Shown: positions 41,701 to 52,228 of the stretch, piece by piece
How the letters are laid out: the number at the start of each line of letters is the position of its first letter
How positions within the stretch are numbered: position 1 is the stretch's first letter
Assembly (NCBI RefSeq): GCF_001039355.2
Contig: NW_019774402.1
Location: 622,325 to 686,324, forward strand
From: Lingula anatina
Taxonomy: Eukaryota > Brachiopoda > Lingulata > Lingulida > Lingulidae
Length of the DNA: 64,000 bases
Reading direction: 5' to 3'
Translations under genes and position numbers: made by a program
The notes under the pieces: generated by a model
Database searches by the model: none
What the model saw: only the letters and a program-made list of their open reading frames with translations
Told to the model about the DNA's origin: nothing

Positions 41701-44700
41701 GTAAATTACAGATTTTGACATTAATTAAAACAAGACACTCCTTTTCATAACCTCCATAATCAGTGCATTGTGATTCACTGATCATTCAAAAAGTATCAGA
41801 AAGAGTGGCATGCACTTGTTTTTCCCAGAGATGCCAAGAAAATAGATTATCCTCCATTGGCAATCCAAGCACTGACAGTACTGAGGGTTCCAGGAATCCC
41901 TAACAAGTAATGCTGTGTATATTGTGTGAATCACCATCATCTTCCCATAACATATCTTCAAATTGCTAGTGAGCAACTGGAAATAGCTTTTTGCTAGGCA
42001 GACATAACACAGCAAGCTGGCAAGAACATCCAAGTATATTGCAATTTGTAAACTCATTAAGATGCTTGCTTTAGAGTATCATGGTCGCCTGGGGCTTTTC
42101 TGGAACTCAAAAGATTATGAGAGAGTGGTTTACGTACAGTAGCAATTGTTTCCATTATTAATTATTTAAGTGCACCTAACCTTTCGATGATGACCAAGAT
42201 CAATCATTTATATTCCTCTTAACATACCAAAAGCTGTTCTTATCTTCTAAACAAAAATGAACAACTAAAATAATATACTTAAATATACTTAAAAGTCATC
42301 CTGTACACACAAACTAACTGCTGCATAATATGCATACAACAAATAAAGAATATTAGAAACTGATAAAAGAGAAACATCTCCTTACAACTAGCTAATTAAG
42401 AAGCATGGACAAGGGCATTCAAATAATATTCAAGGTACATGTACAATATTGTTTATTAACCATGCCCTTATTTTGTGTGTGCATCTTCATGCAAGCAAGA
42501 TAACACATGTCAGCAGCGTATTTGTCTTGACTAAATTATGATAAATTAGTGAATGGTGTTTCTTTGTTGCTTTTTTTTTTAACAAAGTCGAAGGATCTGT
42601 ATGTTTATCAGAGAATGCTTTCAATTTCAAACCCTAATCACTAGTGTGTCTACTTTTACATGAATTTGAAATGTGTATGGTCTCATCAGGTCACAGAGAT
42701 GATGGCTAGATAATATCATTTTTTGTAAAGATAGACCAATGGTAATTCCAATTATTATGCATCTCCTATAAACCTTTGATGTCTTGTTTCTCAAATACTT
42801 GTTTAATTCTTGTTTGGAATAATCCGCCTGTTGTACTTTAAATGCCACTGCAACAGTGTCAGTGCCTGTGGTGGCTAGTGGCACATCAAACTTCAAATAC
42901 AGAAACAGAATTCATTAATAATTCAATCATATGTAACTTGGCATGTTTTTTGAGGTTTGCTCAGGCATACAGTAAAATGTAACTGTCATAAAATGTAATG
43001 TACAGTCTTCCTGAAACAAGCAGACACCTGTACCATTTGCCATTACAAGGTAGTAACACCACAGAGATAGTTATATGACTAAACAAGCAACTGATTCAAT
43101 TTGGTAAGTACTTAGGAACATACACTTCCGAACACAGTATGCTTACAACCAACTTCACATGTTAGTCTAAAGATTTGTCCTCTCCCAGACAAGGTGAGCT
43201 CGATTTATCAAGCCACACCCTGCCATTTTTAATTCTACTGGCTATCAGCATGACTNAAAGTTGTCTTCCACTTATGGTGTTAACGCTGAAAATGCACGGC
43301 GACGGCGACATGATCGGCGACGGCGACGGCGACGGCGACGACAGACGCAGGTGATGGCAATATGTACAGACACATCTGTGTCTGTACATAAAAAGTACAG
43401 CTAACTTCTCTTCAGTTTTTATATATTGTTGTAGACCTGATTTTGGTAAGTCTGACACTCCCTTAGAAGTACCCTCCTCTGTTATTAGCACTTTCAAAAG
43501 TAAGGCAAAAAAATCCTCTTTGTGTATGAAGACTGATTCGAAAAAGAAACAGAGAAAGAGAGAGAAAGATCCCTTTCCATAGATCACAAGAAAGACAGAC
43601 TTGAGCAGAAAGACACAGATCTCCAAGCTAAAATCCAGCTCCGGAAAACAGAAACCAGCCTAAAATATTTTTAATTATCATCGCTCTTTTTAGGAAAAGC
43701 ATCTGTATTTATTCTTACAGTGCGAGCCAGTCTATCAAAATACACACTGGAGCCAGGAATCAGTAAATTACAGATTTTGACATTAATTAAAACAAGACAC
43801 TCCTTTTCATAACCTCCATAATCAGTGCATTGTGATTCACTGATCATTCAAAAAGTATCAGAAAGAGTGGCATGCACTTGTTTTTCCCAGAGATGCCAAG
43901 AAAATAGATTATCCTCCATTGGCAATCCAAGCACTGACAGTACTGAGGGTTCCAGGAATCCCTAACAAGTAATGCTGTGTATATTGTGTGAATCACCATC
44001 ATCTTCCCATAACATATCTTCAAATTGCTAGTGAGCAACTGAAAATAGCTTTTTGCTAGGCAGACATAACACAGCAAGCTGGCAAGAACATCCAAGTATA
44101 TTGCAATTTGTAAACTCATTAACCCTCAAGAGACCAAGCTATTTTACTGACTGAAATGACCAAGTGGGGTCATCTATGACCCCATTGTGTTCTGTACAGG
44201 GATCCTTATTATAGAAGGCTATTGAGGGTTTATCACACCTATACTACTCCCAGGATTTAAGACAAGAATTTTATAATGATCTAATGTAATAAGTATTTGG
44301 TAATAATACTTATTTTGCATGAAATAACCAAGCACAGATTTTAAGAACAACATTACACCGGTATTTAGACAGTCCTTGTCAGTTTCCACATGCAGAAATA
44401 TTTCTCTTTTTATTTGCCACACTAATGAAAAAAGTACATTACAAAATTACTTTGAGTAAAAATATTTTGACTTATGTTGAGATAGCATCATGCTAACTTC
44501 AAAAAGAATAATTAGCTGACTTGCTGAGTAGGAATACCCTAATGCTGGTAAGGAAGTCATACTACTCAGAACACATTCAATCAACCTACATATATGTTAC
44601 TACCACATCTGTGTATAAAACAAAATCCACACAAACAATTTTTTAATATATGTATAATATGATATCGACAGAATTCTTTAGATTTTCGAAATACCCGAAT

Positions 44701-47700
44701 ATTGAAACCGTCAAAATGAGAGATCAAGTTATGAGAACAAGTTCCAACAAAGCTACTGAAATTAGAAATTACTATAAGTAACACTTCAAGCACAATCTTC
44801 ACAAACCACTTATTTGTGCCTATGTTTTGGGCACACTGGCTGGTTGCATGAAGCAGATGCATGTGACATTTGTCTGTCAGTGTTGCGTGGGCAAAACATT
44901 TAAATAAAATTTGAAAACTAATATTTAAAAACCAATGCTTCTCTTTGGGGTCATAAATGACCCCACGAGAGTTTGTGATGTATACGCCACACTAATTGGT
45001 TGATCCCTACAAAAAACTGTGAAAGTGTGTAGGATTAGTAGACTGACAAACTCATGCAGGGAAAGAAAATTCGAATAAATAATAAAGAGATGGCACATTA
45101 AATCATATGGCTGGGGTCGTAAATGACCCCACTCGGTCACTTGAGGGTTAAGATGCTTGCTTTAGAGTATCATGGTCGCCTGGGGCTTTTCTGGAACTCA
45201 AAAGATTATGAGAGAGTGGTTTATGTACAGTAGCAATTGTTTCCATTATTAATTATTTAAGTGCACCTAACCTTTCGATGATGACCAAGATCAATCATTT
45301 ATATTCCTCTTAACATACCAAAAGCTGTTCTTATCTTCTAAACAAAAATGAACAACTAAAATAATATACTTAAATATACTTAAAAGTCATCCTGTACACA
45401 CAAACTAACTTCTGCATAATATGCATACAACAAATAAAGAATATTAGAAACTGATAAAAGAGAAACATCTCCTTACAACTAGCTAATTAAGAAGCATGGA
45501 CAAGGGCATTCAAATAATATTCAAGGTACATGTACAATATTGTTTATTAACCATGCCCTTATTTTGTGTGTGCATCTTCATGCAAGCAAGATAACACATG
45601 TCAGCAGCGTATTTGTCTTGACTAAATTATGATAAATTAGTGAATGGTGTTTCTTTGTTGCTTTTTTTTTAACAAAGTCGAAGGATCTGTATGTTTATCA
45701 GAGAATGCTTTCAATTTCAAACCCTAATCACTAGTTTGTCTACTTTTACATGAATTTGAAATGTGTATGGTCTCATCAGGTCACAGAGATGATGGCTAGA
45801 TAATATCATTTTTTGTAAAGATAGACCAATGGTAATTCCAATTATTATGCATCTCCTATAAACCTTTGATGTCTTGTTTCTCAAATACAAGTAATAAATA
45901 TTTTCAACTTATTTCTTTTTTGTAATGATCTATTGCTTTAATTCTTGTTTGGAATAATCCGCCTGTTGTACTTTAAATGCCACTGCAACAGTGTCAGTGC
46001 CTGTGGTGGCTAGTGGCACATCAAACTTCAAATACAGAAACAGAATTCATTAATAATTCAATCATATGTAACTTGGCATGTTTTTTGAGGTTTGCTCAGG
46101 CAAACAGTAAAATGTAACTGTCATAAAATGTAATGTACAGTCTTCCTGAAACAAGCAGACACCTGTACCATTTGCCATTACAAGGTAGTAACACCACAGA
46201 GATAGTTATATGACTAAACAAGCAACTGATTCAATTTGGTAAGTACTTAGGAACATACACTTCCGAACACAGTATGCTTACAACCAACTTCACATGTTAG
46301 TCTAAAGATTTGTCCTCTCCCAGACAAGGTGAGCTCGATTTATCAAGCCACACCCTGCCATTTTTAATTCTACTGGCTATCAGCATGATTATCAGACTTT
46401 AACTTTCAGTTTTTCTTTGGGTGAGGTGATATCAAAACACACCATTAGTTACATGACTTTAATATAAGCAAAGAGTAGGTAAATCATCATTCCTAGCAAA
46501 ACAGCTAAACCAATAATCTTGCATTTAAAGTATTTGTATTGTTGAACTGCACTTTGCAGTTAGCTTTCATGCAGAGAATAATAATTAAGTGACATGTAAA
46601 CATGAGGAGTCCACACAATAATCACATTTTTCCTGTGAAATATGGCAGTTGGAATTCCATTTAGCCATTCTTCATAACTCTACCAGCACCCTCCCTCCCA
46701 GCCCTGTTTAGAAAGTATGAGGAAGCCTGGTTTACACAATTCAACTACCAATGGGACTTGCTCTATCGGCCACAATAGGCAAAATCAATTCTTACTCCTT
46801 CACTGCTATCTTGTGCAGAATATCAAGTCCAAACAGCCTATCTAATTAGTGTTAATGTGCAGAGAAAGTATTTTGGTAATTGATTTCTGGTTTTGCCCAC
46901 AGCTCTCTCATTCAACTGGAAATGCTACAAAGAGATTTGCTACAGAGATTCTCATTTACAAAGAGGTATGGTGAAAATGGTCGAATTCAAGGCACAAAAC
47001 CATGACCAGTTGCTTTTCTAATTGTAATCAATATTCCACCAGTGCCTAACACAAGTGCTCTACAGTCTCTTTATTTTATTCTTTCTACACAGTCTCAAAG
47101 GAAGGTCTGTAATGCATCTCTGAAGTCTACATGCCTGTATGCAAGCTTTTTCACTCTATAGTATCACTGTGAAATAAAAATCGATGTCTTTTCATTGTTA
47201 TCCTGCTGCCTTTACACGAGGTCAGTGAGTATGAAACAGTTTTGGGGTGAGTCTCTTGGGTAAGTTAGGCCCAGCTCAACTTGATTGTGAACAGAGCCAT
47301 AGTTACCCATCAGAGTTCCTCATTCAAAGAATTTTGAAATCAAATTATTACATAAGTTTCTATTATTAGTACCCTGCTTCCACCACCGTATTATATCAAA
47401 GGGATGTAAAATATTCAATAAAAATTAAGGAATTATCACTTCATCAAAGCCAGTTTATATCCATGTATACATAGCTGAATTTCTTTCATCATTTTTACAA
47501 AAGAAGACAAACAAAATCCTACTCCAATAAAACAACACAGGCATGCCGCAAACTCTAGAATACTATATTTAATCATTTCTATTAATTAAAGGAAAACACA
47601 TTTCCCCTCTAATATTTACCAAGTTAACAAATGAAGCAAGTCTGTTTGAACATCCTTTGAATCAGTTATTCCCATCCTTCTGTTTAAGACTATTCAAACA

Positions 47701-50700
47701 GTATTACTGCCAATATATTTGTTTGACAAGTAAGTTTTCAATGACAAAAATGTTAACATCAAGATGCATAAAAAATTAAAAGAACCCACAATGAAATTTT
47801 ATTAAGTCTAAATCCACCATTCAACTGTAAATTGGTTTATTTTATAAATTCTTAAAAACCCTTATTTACCGAAAGTTAATAAAAAGCTGTCAGTCCTGCC
47901 TTGGTAACACAATCACACCTAACACAGTCATACTTTGAACTTCTCTTCACAATGTGCATGACATCTTCAGTGAAAGCTGTCATGAATTGTTGTTCCATTA
48001 CTTCATGTATATGAAATCTTCATTAAAAATTGTATCCCCTAACTTAATACCTCTTTTTCCATAAAAATACTATATTTGTGTATATTTATATGCTTATCTT
48101 ATTGTTCATGCAAAATTCAGTCTTCATTGTTATCAGTTCAGACAATATTTTAGCAGACCCATTAAAACCATTAGATAACAACTCACCTTGGTCCCCTTGT
48201 TTCCAGTTTAACATGCCTGTTTAGATGCATATTTTCTAATATAACTTTTTCTGTCTCTGAATTTGTGTAGGTTATATATGTTGGCACTTGGTCTTCTTGC
48301 TAAAATAAATATATAATCACCATGGTATAATAACCTAGTTAACTATATTTCAAACATATTTCAAAAATTTTATCAAAAGTGACAAGGGAAGAAAACACTT
48401 GGTCACTATTAGATGTGCACAATTCAGACTGCACAATTCTAAAAAAAAATAAGGCATTTTTTTTTTAATGTGTATTTCATATAACAAACAAAAGCTAAAA
48501 AATCATTTAAAACCAAGTAGATTGTCAAATTCAAATTACAAACAAAATAAATTTAGTTTTACAAACAAAAATCAATGGGAAATATATTGGTTTCATGAAA
48601 AGAAATATATAAAATATGTGCTCTACTTTTGTTCTTAATTATCTAAAATAGTAATTTTCCAGGAAGCCTCTGAACGAATCCATGAAACTTGGAGCACACA
48701 CTTAGAAAACTATGCTTTTTGGCAAGAATACTGAGGCTGTGAATATCACAGAGTGAGTGCACATGTGTACCACTTCTCTAAATCATGAAGCACACATTGC
48801 ACATCTACCAACCAAGTCTTTCTACTCTTAGTACAGAAAAAAAAAGAATGTAAACACACCATGATAGATTGCATAATATATGTCTGTTATTCCTAGCAAC
48901 TGCTGCTTGCCAGATGCGTTTGATGTTAACTTTACAGACAGAGAGAAATGATTTATTGGCAGTAATTAATCTTAAAAATGAATTTTGACAATGTTTTGAT
49001 GACCTCAGTTGAATGATAATAAAACCTTTGTATTCCAATGCATCTTCATGGTCTTTTTTTTTCTTTTGTGAAAACAAAATTAACTTTCTTCTCTCATCAA
49101 TATGGGTACTTCTCACAGTATCTGTTATCTTGATTTTCCAATGCTTTTTTTTTTCACATCTCCATTGTGCACATGACATATAAAGTCATATAGTGGTAGT
49201 CAATGTGAAAGTCATGAAAATCCCACCCTAACTTTTAGATCTTGGAACACATTTATTGTATTTACATCATAGTAATTGCTACAGATGTGATGGGTACAAA
49301 ACACTGCTTTAGGTGTGACACACTGCAATACACTAGGCTTATCAAATCTGCCTGGCTGAAATTGGCCCCATTCAGAATAGGGGACTAGCTAACTCACTAC
49401 AAAGCTTGTCGTCTAATCCCCTAATAGACACTGAATAGATATCCTGTGGGGAAGTATTCAAGTGGGTCGGCCATATTTGACCCTCTAACTAGTTAGTCTC
49501 CTATTCTGAATATGGCCATTGATTCATAGGGGTCACCTTTATAATGTTGGACTGCTTTTGAAAACTCACTCATGAAACTGACAATACCGTAATGGAAATA
49601 ATCCATCTTTTTTTGTACAGCAAGTTTATATCTATATCCAATCTACCAAACACTGGATTCCAGATCTACAATAAGGAAAAAGAAAGTAATGAAACTACCA
49701 GAAACACTACAGTAAATAAAAAATCGCTCCTGAGTATGTTTTACCTTAATCCAGACTTGCTCACTGAGGAAGGAAAACGGCACTGGAGGGTTGTCAGGTA
49801 AGGACTTGTGTACCTTGGAATAATCAATTGTGCGTCCATCCAGCCGAGGAGGAGTGCCTGAGAAATTTCATGTAAAATGGATGGGTGACAAGGGCACAAG
49901 CAGTTTGTTCTAACAGAAACCACTTAACCTAACAAGTGTCTGCTAACCTACCTAAAACTGTAAGAGTGCCCAAAAGAAATATTATATAATCAATATATCT
50001 TAAAATAGTTTCTGCAAAATATCTGGTGTGGACTGTACAACTTTTAGAGAGATGACACCTTAAAAATCTTGAAACATTCTAATCAGTGTCACCGGACTGT
50101 AGTTCTTGTGGTAATAAACATTTTCTTTAAATTTATGTATGTAAATGTATTAGAACATCTCAAGACATCTTCAAAGCAATATTAGCAGCTTTAACAACAG
50201 CCCACTAATTAGTCCACAGATCAATAATGTCCAATCCACTTAAATGCTTGTTGCATAATCCCTACAGGGATTAGACGGCAAGCTTTTATGTGGGTTGCAA
50301 TATTTGATCCAAAGACTAATTAGTTCGCTGTTCTAAATGTGGCTACTGATGTTAACCATGAAGAATCAAACATCATCAGGTGACTGGATGCCAGAAGTAC
50401 CCTCACCCAACTTTAAATGTTTAAACTCATGTTATTCCACCTAGTTTATGATGGTGATGTTAGGCAGTTTTATCATGTATGGTACTGAAAGCAGCCTACA
50501 TAATCACCTGTTTTAAGCCTTCCCATAGTAAACCCAGCTCTCTCCAGGGACTTGGCCAACCCTACTGCAGGAGCATCTCCCATTCTTCCTGCAGCCCTCC
50601 TCTCCAGTCCTATGTTGATTTCTCCTCTGAGAAATGTGCCAGTGGTTATAACCACAGTGTTTCCGTAAACCTTGTCACCATTCTCTGCAAATCAACTTCC

Positions 50701-52228
50701 TACCTTAGAGTGATTTTAGTTCTAACCCAAATCTTATCAATTATTACAATCATTCTTGACAAGTTCACAAATTAATGTTAAATTCTCAGAGGAAATGGCA
50801 CTTTTCCTTGTAATTACAATTCTAGCTAATTCACATATTTTCTTCTTTGATAAGAATCAAAGAAAACATTTCTAACCTAATACAACTCCACTGCATCTGA
50901 GTCGCCCAGGAACTGAAACGTCTCCATCACCCAGGACGAGATCTTCAACTGGTGCAGCTACCACAGTTAGGTTTTCAGTATTCAGGACCTCCCTTCTCAT
51001 ATATTCTCTGTATAGTGTTCTATCTATCTGAGCTCTCGGGCCCTGTTTTATAATATATTATGTCATCCATATTATAAACTATTTTTAAACTGTTTGTTCT
51101 TTTTAATAATTGATAACAACAATTATTTTAACATTTTACAAATATCTGTGTACTTAATATGAGACAAATGTGATGATTATCAATCATTACAGCACAGTAA
51201 CTTTCAAATATAAGATCATTAAGTAAAAGTTAACTGCATCCTGAATCTTTCCATTTCCATCAAGCACATTTAAAACACTAAAAGGGGCCTCACCCAAACA
51301 GCAGGACCCTTCCTTTTGTTCAGCACTGAATAATGAATTCCTGATATATCTGAATAAGAAAATAAAGTCATCATAGCGTCTTTGATTTTAATTTAGAGCA
51401 TTGTATGGTCATACAGTAATAATATTCACATGGATATAGCCATGTGTAATGGAGAAAAAAATGTTAACTTATGACACTTTAAGGCTTAATTTAATTTACT
51501 TTTTATATAAAAGAAATTCCTTTCAACCCTCTATAATTAAGCACGATATGCATGTCATCACTTTCCCATTATGAAAGAATTGTCTTACTAACAGTATACT
51601 TACCACATATCCTACAACATACGCCATCCAAGGCATCTACCTCCCGCATCAAATGCCCCTTACCAATACCACCAAATGATGGATTACAAGACATCTCTCC
51701 TGTAAAATAATTACAATGACATCAACTTCATTTCTCAAATTCAGTATACGTAGTTAATTTATATGCTTAATCCATGCTTGACAAAAAGATACATTTAGGA
51801 AATGCAAACATTTCAGACACTAATACAGTAAGCAAACAAAACCATCCACTGACAAAATACATGATATACATTCTACAGTCAATTGCTTTCAGTTATCAGA
51901 AATCCAGTCTCCAAGATATACATTGTATACATCTATACATCACCAATGCCTGGGTTATAGGGTAATGTAGTGACTTCAAAATTATCCTGCACAACCAACA
52001 TGCTGAGCTATAACGTAAATGTCTTTTACCTATAGTTTCTATTTTGTGTGTAATGAGCAGAGTATTTGCCCCAATCCTAGCAGCTGCACATGCTGCTTCT
52101 GTTCCAGCATGACCTCCACCAACAACGATCACATCGTATGTCTGGCTGGCTGGACTCACATATGATCTTAATTGTATTAACTGCCTTAGCTTTATTCTTC
52201 TGGTTTTTCGGAAACATCTCCTCAGCAT
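13679..52228 (-). CDS. MTO1: Mitochondrial tRNA uridine-34 modification enzyme MTO1 (MnmG/GidA family)
   Basis: FAD-dependent partner of GTPBP3 that makes the 5-taurinomethyl (or carboxymethylaminomethyl) group on wobble uridine of mitochondrial tRNAs. Exons in coding order: 52228-52030, 51699-51604, 51349-51294, 51042-50877, 50684-50508, 49857-49745, 48299-48187, 19169-19096, 18769-18653, 18073-17943, 17580-17376, 17067-16905, 15674-15556, 15333-15237, [one short exon not found], 13789-13679 (stop TGA). All other junctions match in phase. Residues 1-29 are Arg/Lys-rich with no acids, a mitochondrial presequence. The FAD loop is [14 protein letters not shown]. Both family cysteines are present: MSCNPSFGG (C71) and [15 protein letters not shown] (C309). 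The second signature, [16 protein letters not shown] then GIIAGINA, spans an exon junction. The C-terminal helical domain ends in [20 protein letters not shown]. About 645 residues were read; relatives have about 670-720. Confidence 0.95.
15384..15409. repeat. (TAA)n microsatellite
   Basis: About eight TAA units in the intron between the last-but-two readable MTO1 exons. Confidence 0.8.
15804..15840. repeat. Poly(A) tract inside the Harbinger-like element
   Basis: Two adjacent A runs of about 10 and 20 bases split by gtcc. Confidence 0.7.
16144..16644 (-). pseudogene. Decayed ORF carried by the Harbinger-like element
   Basis: A single frame on the minus strand is open from about 16644 to the stop at 16144, interrupted once by TAA at 16387-16389. 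That gives about 165 codons. A possible start is ATG in [13 protein letters not shown]. Recognisable stretches include [17 protein letters not shown] before the stop and [19 protein letters not shown] and [19 protein letters not shown] after it. GC and codon use differ from the flanking intron, suggesting former protein-coding sequence. I do not recognise the family; it could be a captured host-gene fragment or an element accessory gene. Confidence 0.4.
19596..19635. repeat. Poly(C)/poly(A) tract
   Basis: About 27 nearly uninterrupted C followed by 13 A, in MTO1 intron 7. Confidence 0.8.
21343..21363. repeat. Poly(T) tract
   Basis: About 21 T in a row. Confidence 0.8.
23748..23803. repeat. 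(TC)n(AC)n compound microsatellite
   Basis: A long CT tract followed directly by about nine CA units. Confidence 0.85.
36705..36888 (+). other. 5'UTR segment of the GPCR gene
   Basis: Begins after a strong acceptor (ttttttcttttcag) and runs 184 nt to the start codon. It contains at least two minimal upstream ORFs near 36714-36740. Confidence 0.4.
36889..38154 (+). CDS. Orphan rhodopsin-class G-protein-coupled receptor, nested in MTO1 intron 7
   Basis: A complete 421-residue ORF in one exon. The N-terminus has two N-glycosylation sites (N16, N29). Seven hydrophobic helices lie at about 42-64, 71-98, 105-134, 147-171, 193-219, 262-284 and 296-318. Class A landmarks are N55 (helix 1), D83 (helix 2), the C106-C184 disulfide pair, and CWYP (275-278) in helix 6. 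The usual DRY is EAY (131-133), and NPxxY is TPILF (310-314). The third loop is long and basic. After a CC/C cluster (329, 330, 333) the tail has a Gly-rich run (339-351) and a Cys-containing end. A polypyrimidine acceptor at about 36690-36704 suggests a spliced 5'UTR. Short upstream ORFs (ATGAAGGGATGA and the overlapping ATG) precede the start. I cannot name the ligand or subfamily; a peptide or amine receptor is possible. Confidence 0.9.
   Translation: MAESEVTTFSTVDSGNASYAIAEPETIGNQTSIPTGTQVEAYYLFITAGVGLCFNLVLILSIFLSSKTRKMTSAFIIHGILLDLAKLYYCVPFALSLLQKQVPSHCNILGASFVTLISISAYNLVAMVAAEAYAFRDVFGDSEKGTFCCVLFGVLTVYIASVIIHLGPTVIGGNFRYNEEVGNCIYSKNELKSYVSYIMWVGINSLAVLLALYYAILLYRQILANKPHRINTLVRQAIALSKERMPKQNMIKKIVDESLSRVRVMLAVITCFIICWYPLFLLNISDPNFTQDKSIYKIFTIMGYSNGAITPILFIIFDKNLSMIRRLFCCTKCRGDDYGGGSSGGGGGGSGRAGMTPLMQTPGPSFQSQVQMYQRVGCRLCREGQSHPEELCNGGYRHQGRVTRDPSFCDYGELHEYTSVC
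38702..38707 (+). terminator. Poly(A) signal of the GPCR gene
   Basis: AATAAA about 550 nt after the stop, followed by a TG-rich stretch (ttgtatgtttggg). Confidence 0.6.
38726..41328 (-). other. MTO1 intron 7, middle part: nothing recognised
   Basis: AT-rich intron with no supported gene. A small imperfect stem (tggctggt / accagcca, about 40263-40292) is the only structure noted. Confidence 0.5.
41329..43254. repeat. Direct duplication, copy A (about 1.9 kb, empty TTAA site)
   Basis: Collinear with 43391-46389 from the shared start aaaagtacagctaacttctc to the shared end gctatcagcatga. By eye there are only about ten single-base differences plus indels. Copy A keeps an intact TTAA at the place where copy B carries a 1025-bp insertion (catTAAgatgcttgc near 42055-42070). 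No gene is recognised in it. Confidence 0.9.
43256..43256. other. Ambiguous base (N) at the end of copy A
   Basis: A single N right after the end of homology of copy A. A second isolated N is at 5860. These may mark contig joins. Confidence 0.8.
43299..43342. repeat. (GGCGAC)n hexamer repeat
   Basis: About seven cggcga units, interrupted once by catgat, in the 136-bp spacer between the duplicated copies. The base composition is very unlike the surrounding AT-rich intron. Confidence 0.85.
43361..43390. repeat. Perfect 30-bp palindrome at the copy junction
   Basis: Arms tatgtacagacaca (43361-43374) and tgtgtctgtacata (43377-43390) with a 2-nt centre. Copy B begins at the next base. Confidence 0.9.
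43391..46389. repeat. Direct duplication, copy B (with transposon insertion)
   Basis: Second copy of the 41329-43254 unit. It is longer because of the TTAA-flanked element at 44123-45147 and an extra AT-rich piece of about 46 bp near 45889-45936. Confidence 0.9.
44123..45147. mobile_element. piggyBac-type non-autonomous element
   Basis: Flanked by TTAA on both sides (44119-44122 and 45148-45151). Its ends are inverted repeats, CCCTCAAGAGACC on the left and CCCTCAAGTGACC read inward from the right. TTAA duplication with ends starting CCC is the signature of piggyBac elements. Inside are three copies of GGGGTCAT-NN-ATGACCCC (44166-44183, 44947-44964, and 45113-45130 with one change). No transposase ORF is present; the longest minus-strand ORF is about 90 codons and unrecognised. 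The paralogous site in copy A is empty. Confidence 0.85.
46390..48186 (-). other. MTO1 intron 7, right part: nothing recognised
   Basis: About 1.8 kb of AT-rich intron next to MTO1 exon 7. No ORF or repeat structure is supported. Confidence 0.5.
49361..49521. mobile_element. Short palindromic element (MITE family member 1)
   Basis: Inverted ends of about 30 bp: ttggccccattcagaatagg at 49363 onward, and its imperfect complement (cctattctgaatatggcca) ending near 49519. The interior has aagcttgtcgtctaatcccc and gtgggtcggccatatttgac. It sits in an MTO1 intron. Confidence 0.55.
50180..50347. mobile_element. Short palindromic element (MITE family member 2)
   Basis: Inverted ends centre on acagcccactaattagtc (from about 50195) and gactaattagttcgctgt (to about 50331). 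The right half, gtgggttgcaatatttgatc then taattagt, parallels the 49.4-kb element's gtgggtcggccatatttgac then ctagttagt, and both contain a ...gattagacg(g/a)caagctt-type block. So it is the same family, diverged. Confidence 0.5.

Noticed and set aside
41265-44119. Identical ORFs of about 91-99 codons in both duplicated copies on the minus strand
   Set aside because: Their repetition is explained by the duplication itself. No known domains, and the codon use looks non-coding.
48805-49179. Minus-strand ORF of 124 codons beside MTO1 exon 7
   Set aside because: Low-complexity Lys/Arg runs from poly(T) tracts, no motif, and no splice connection.
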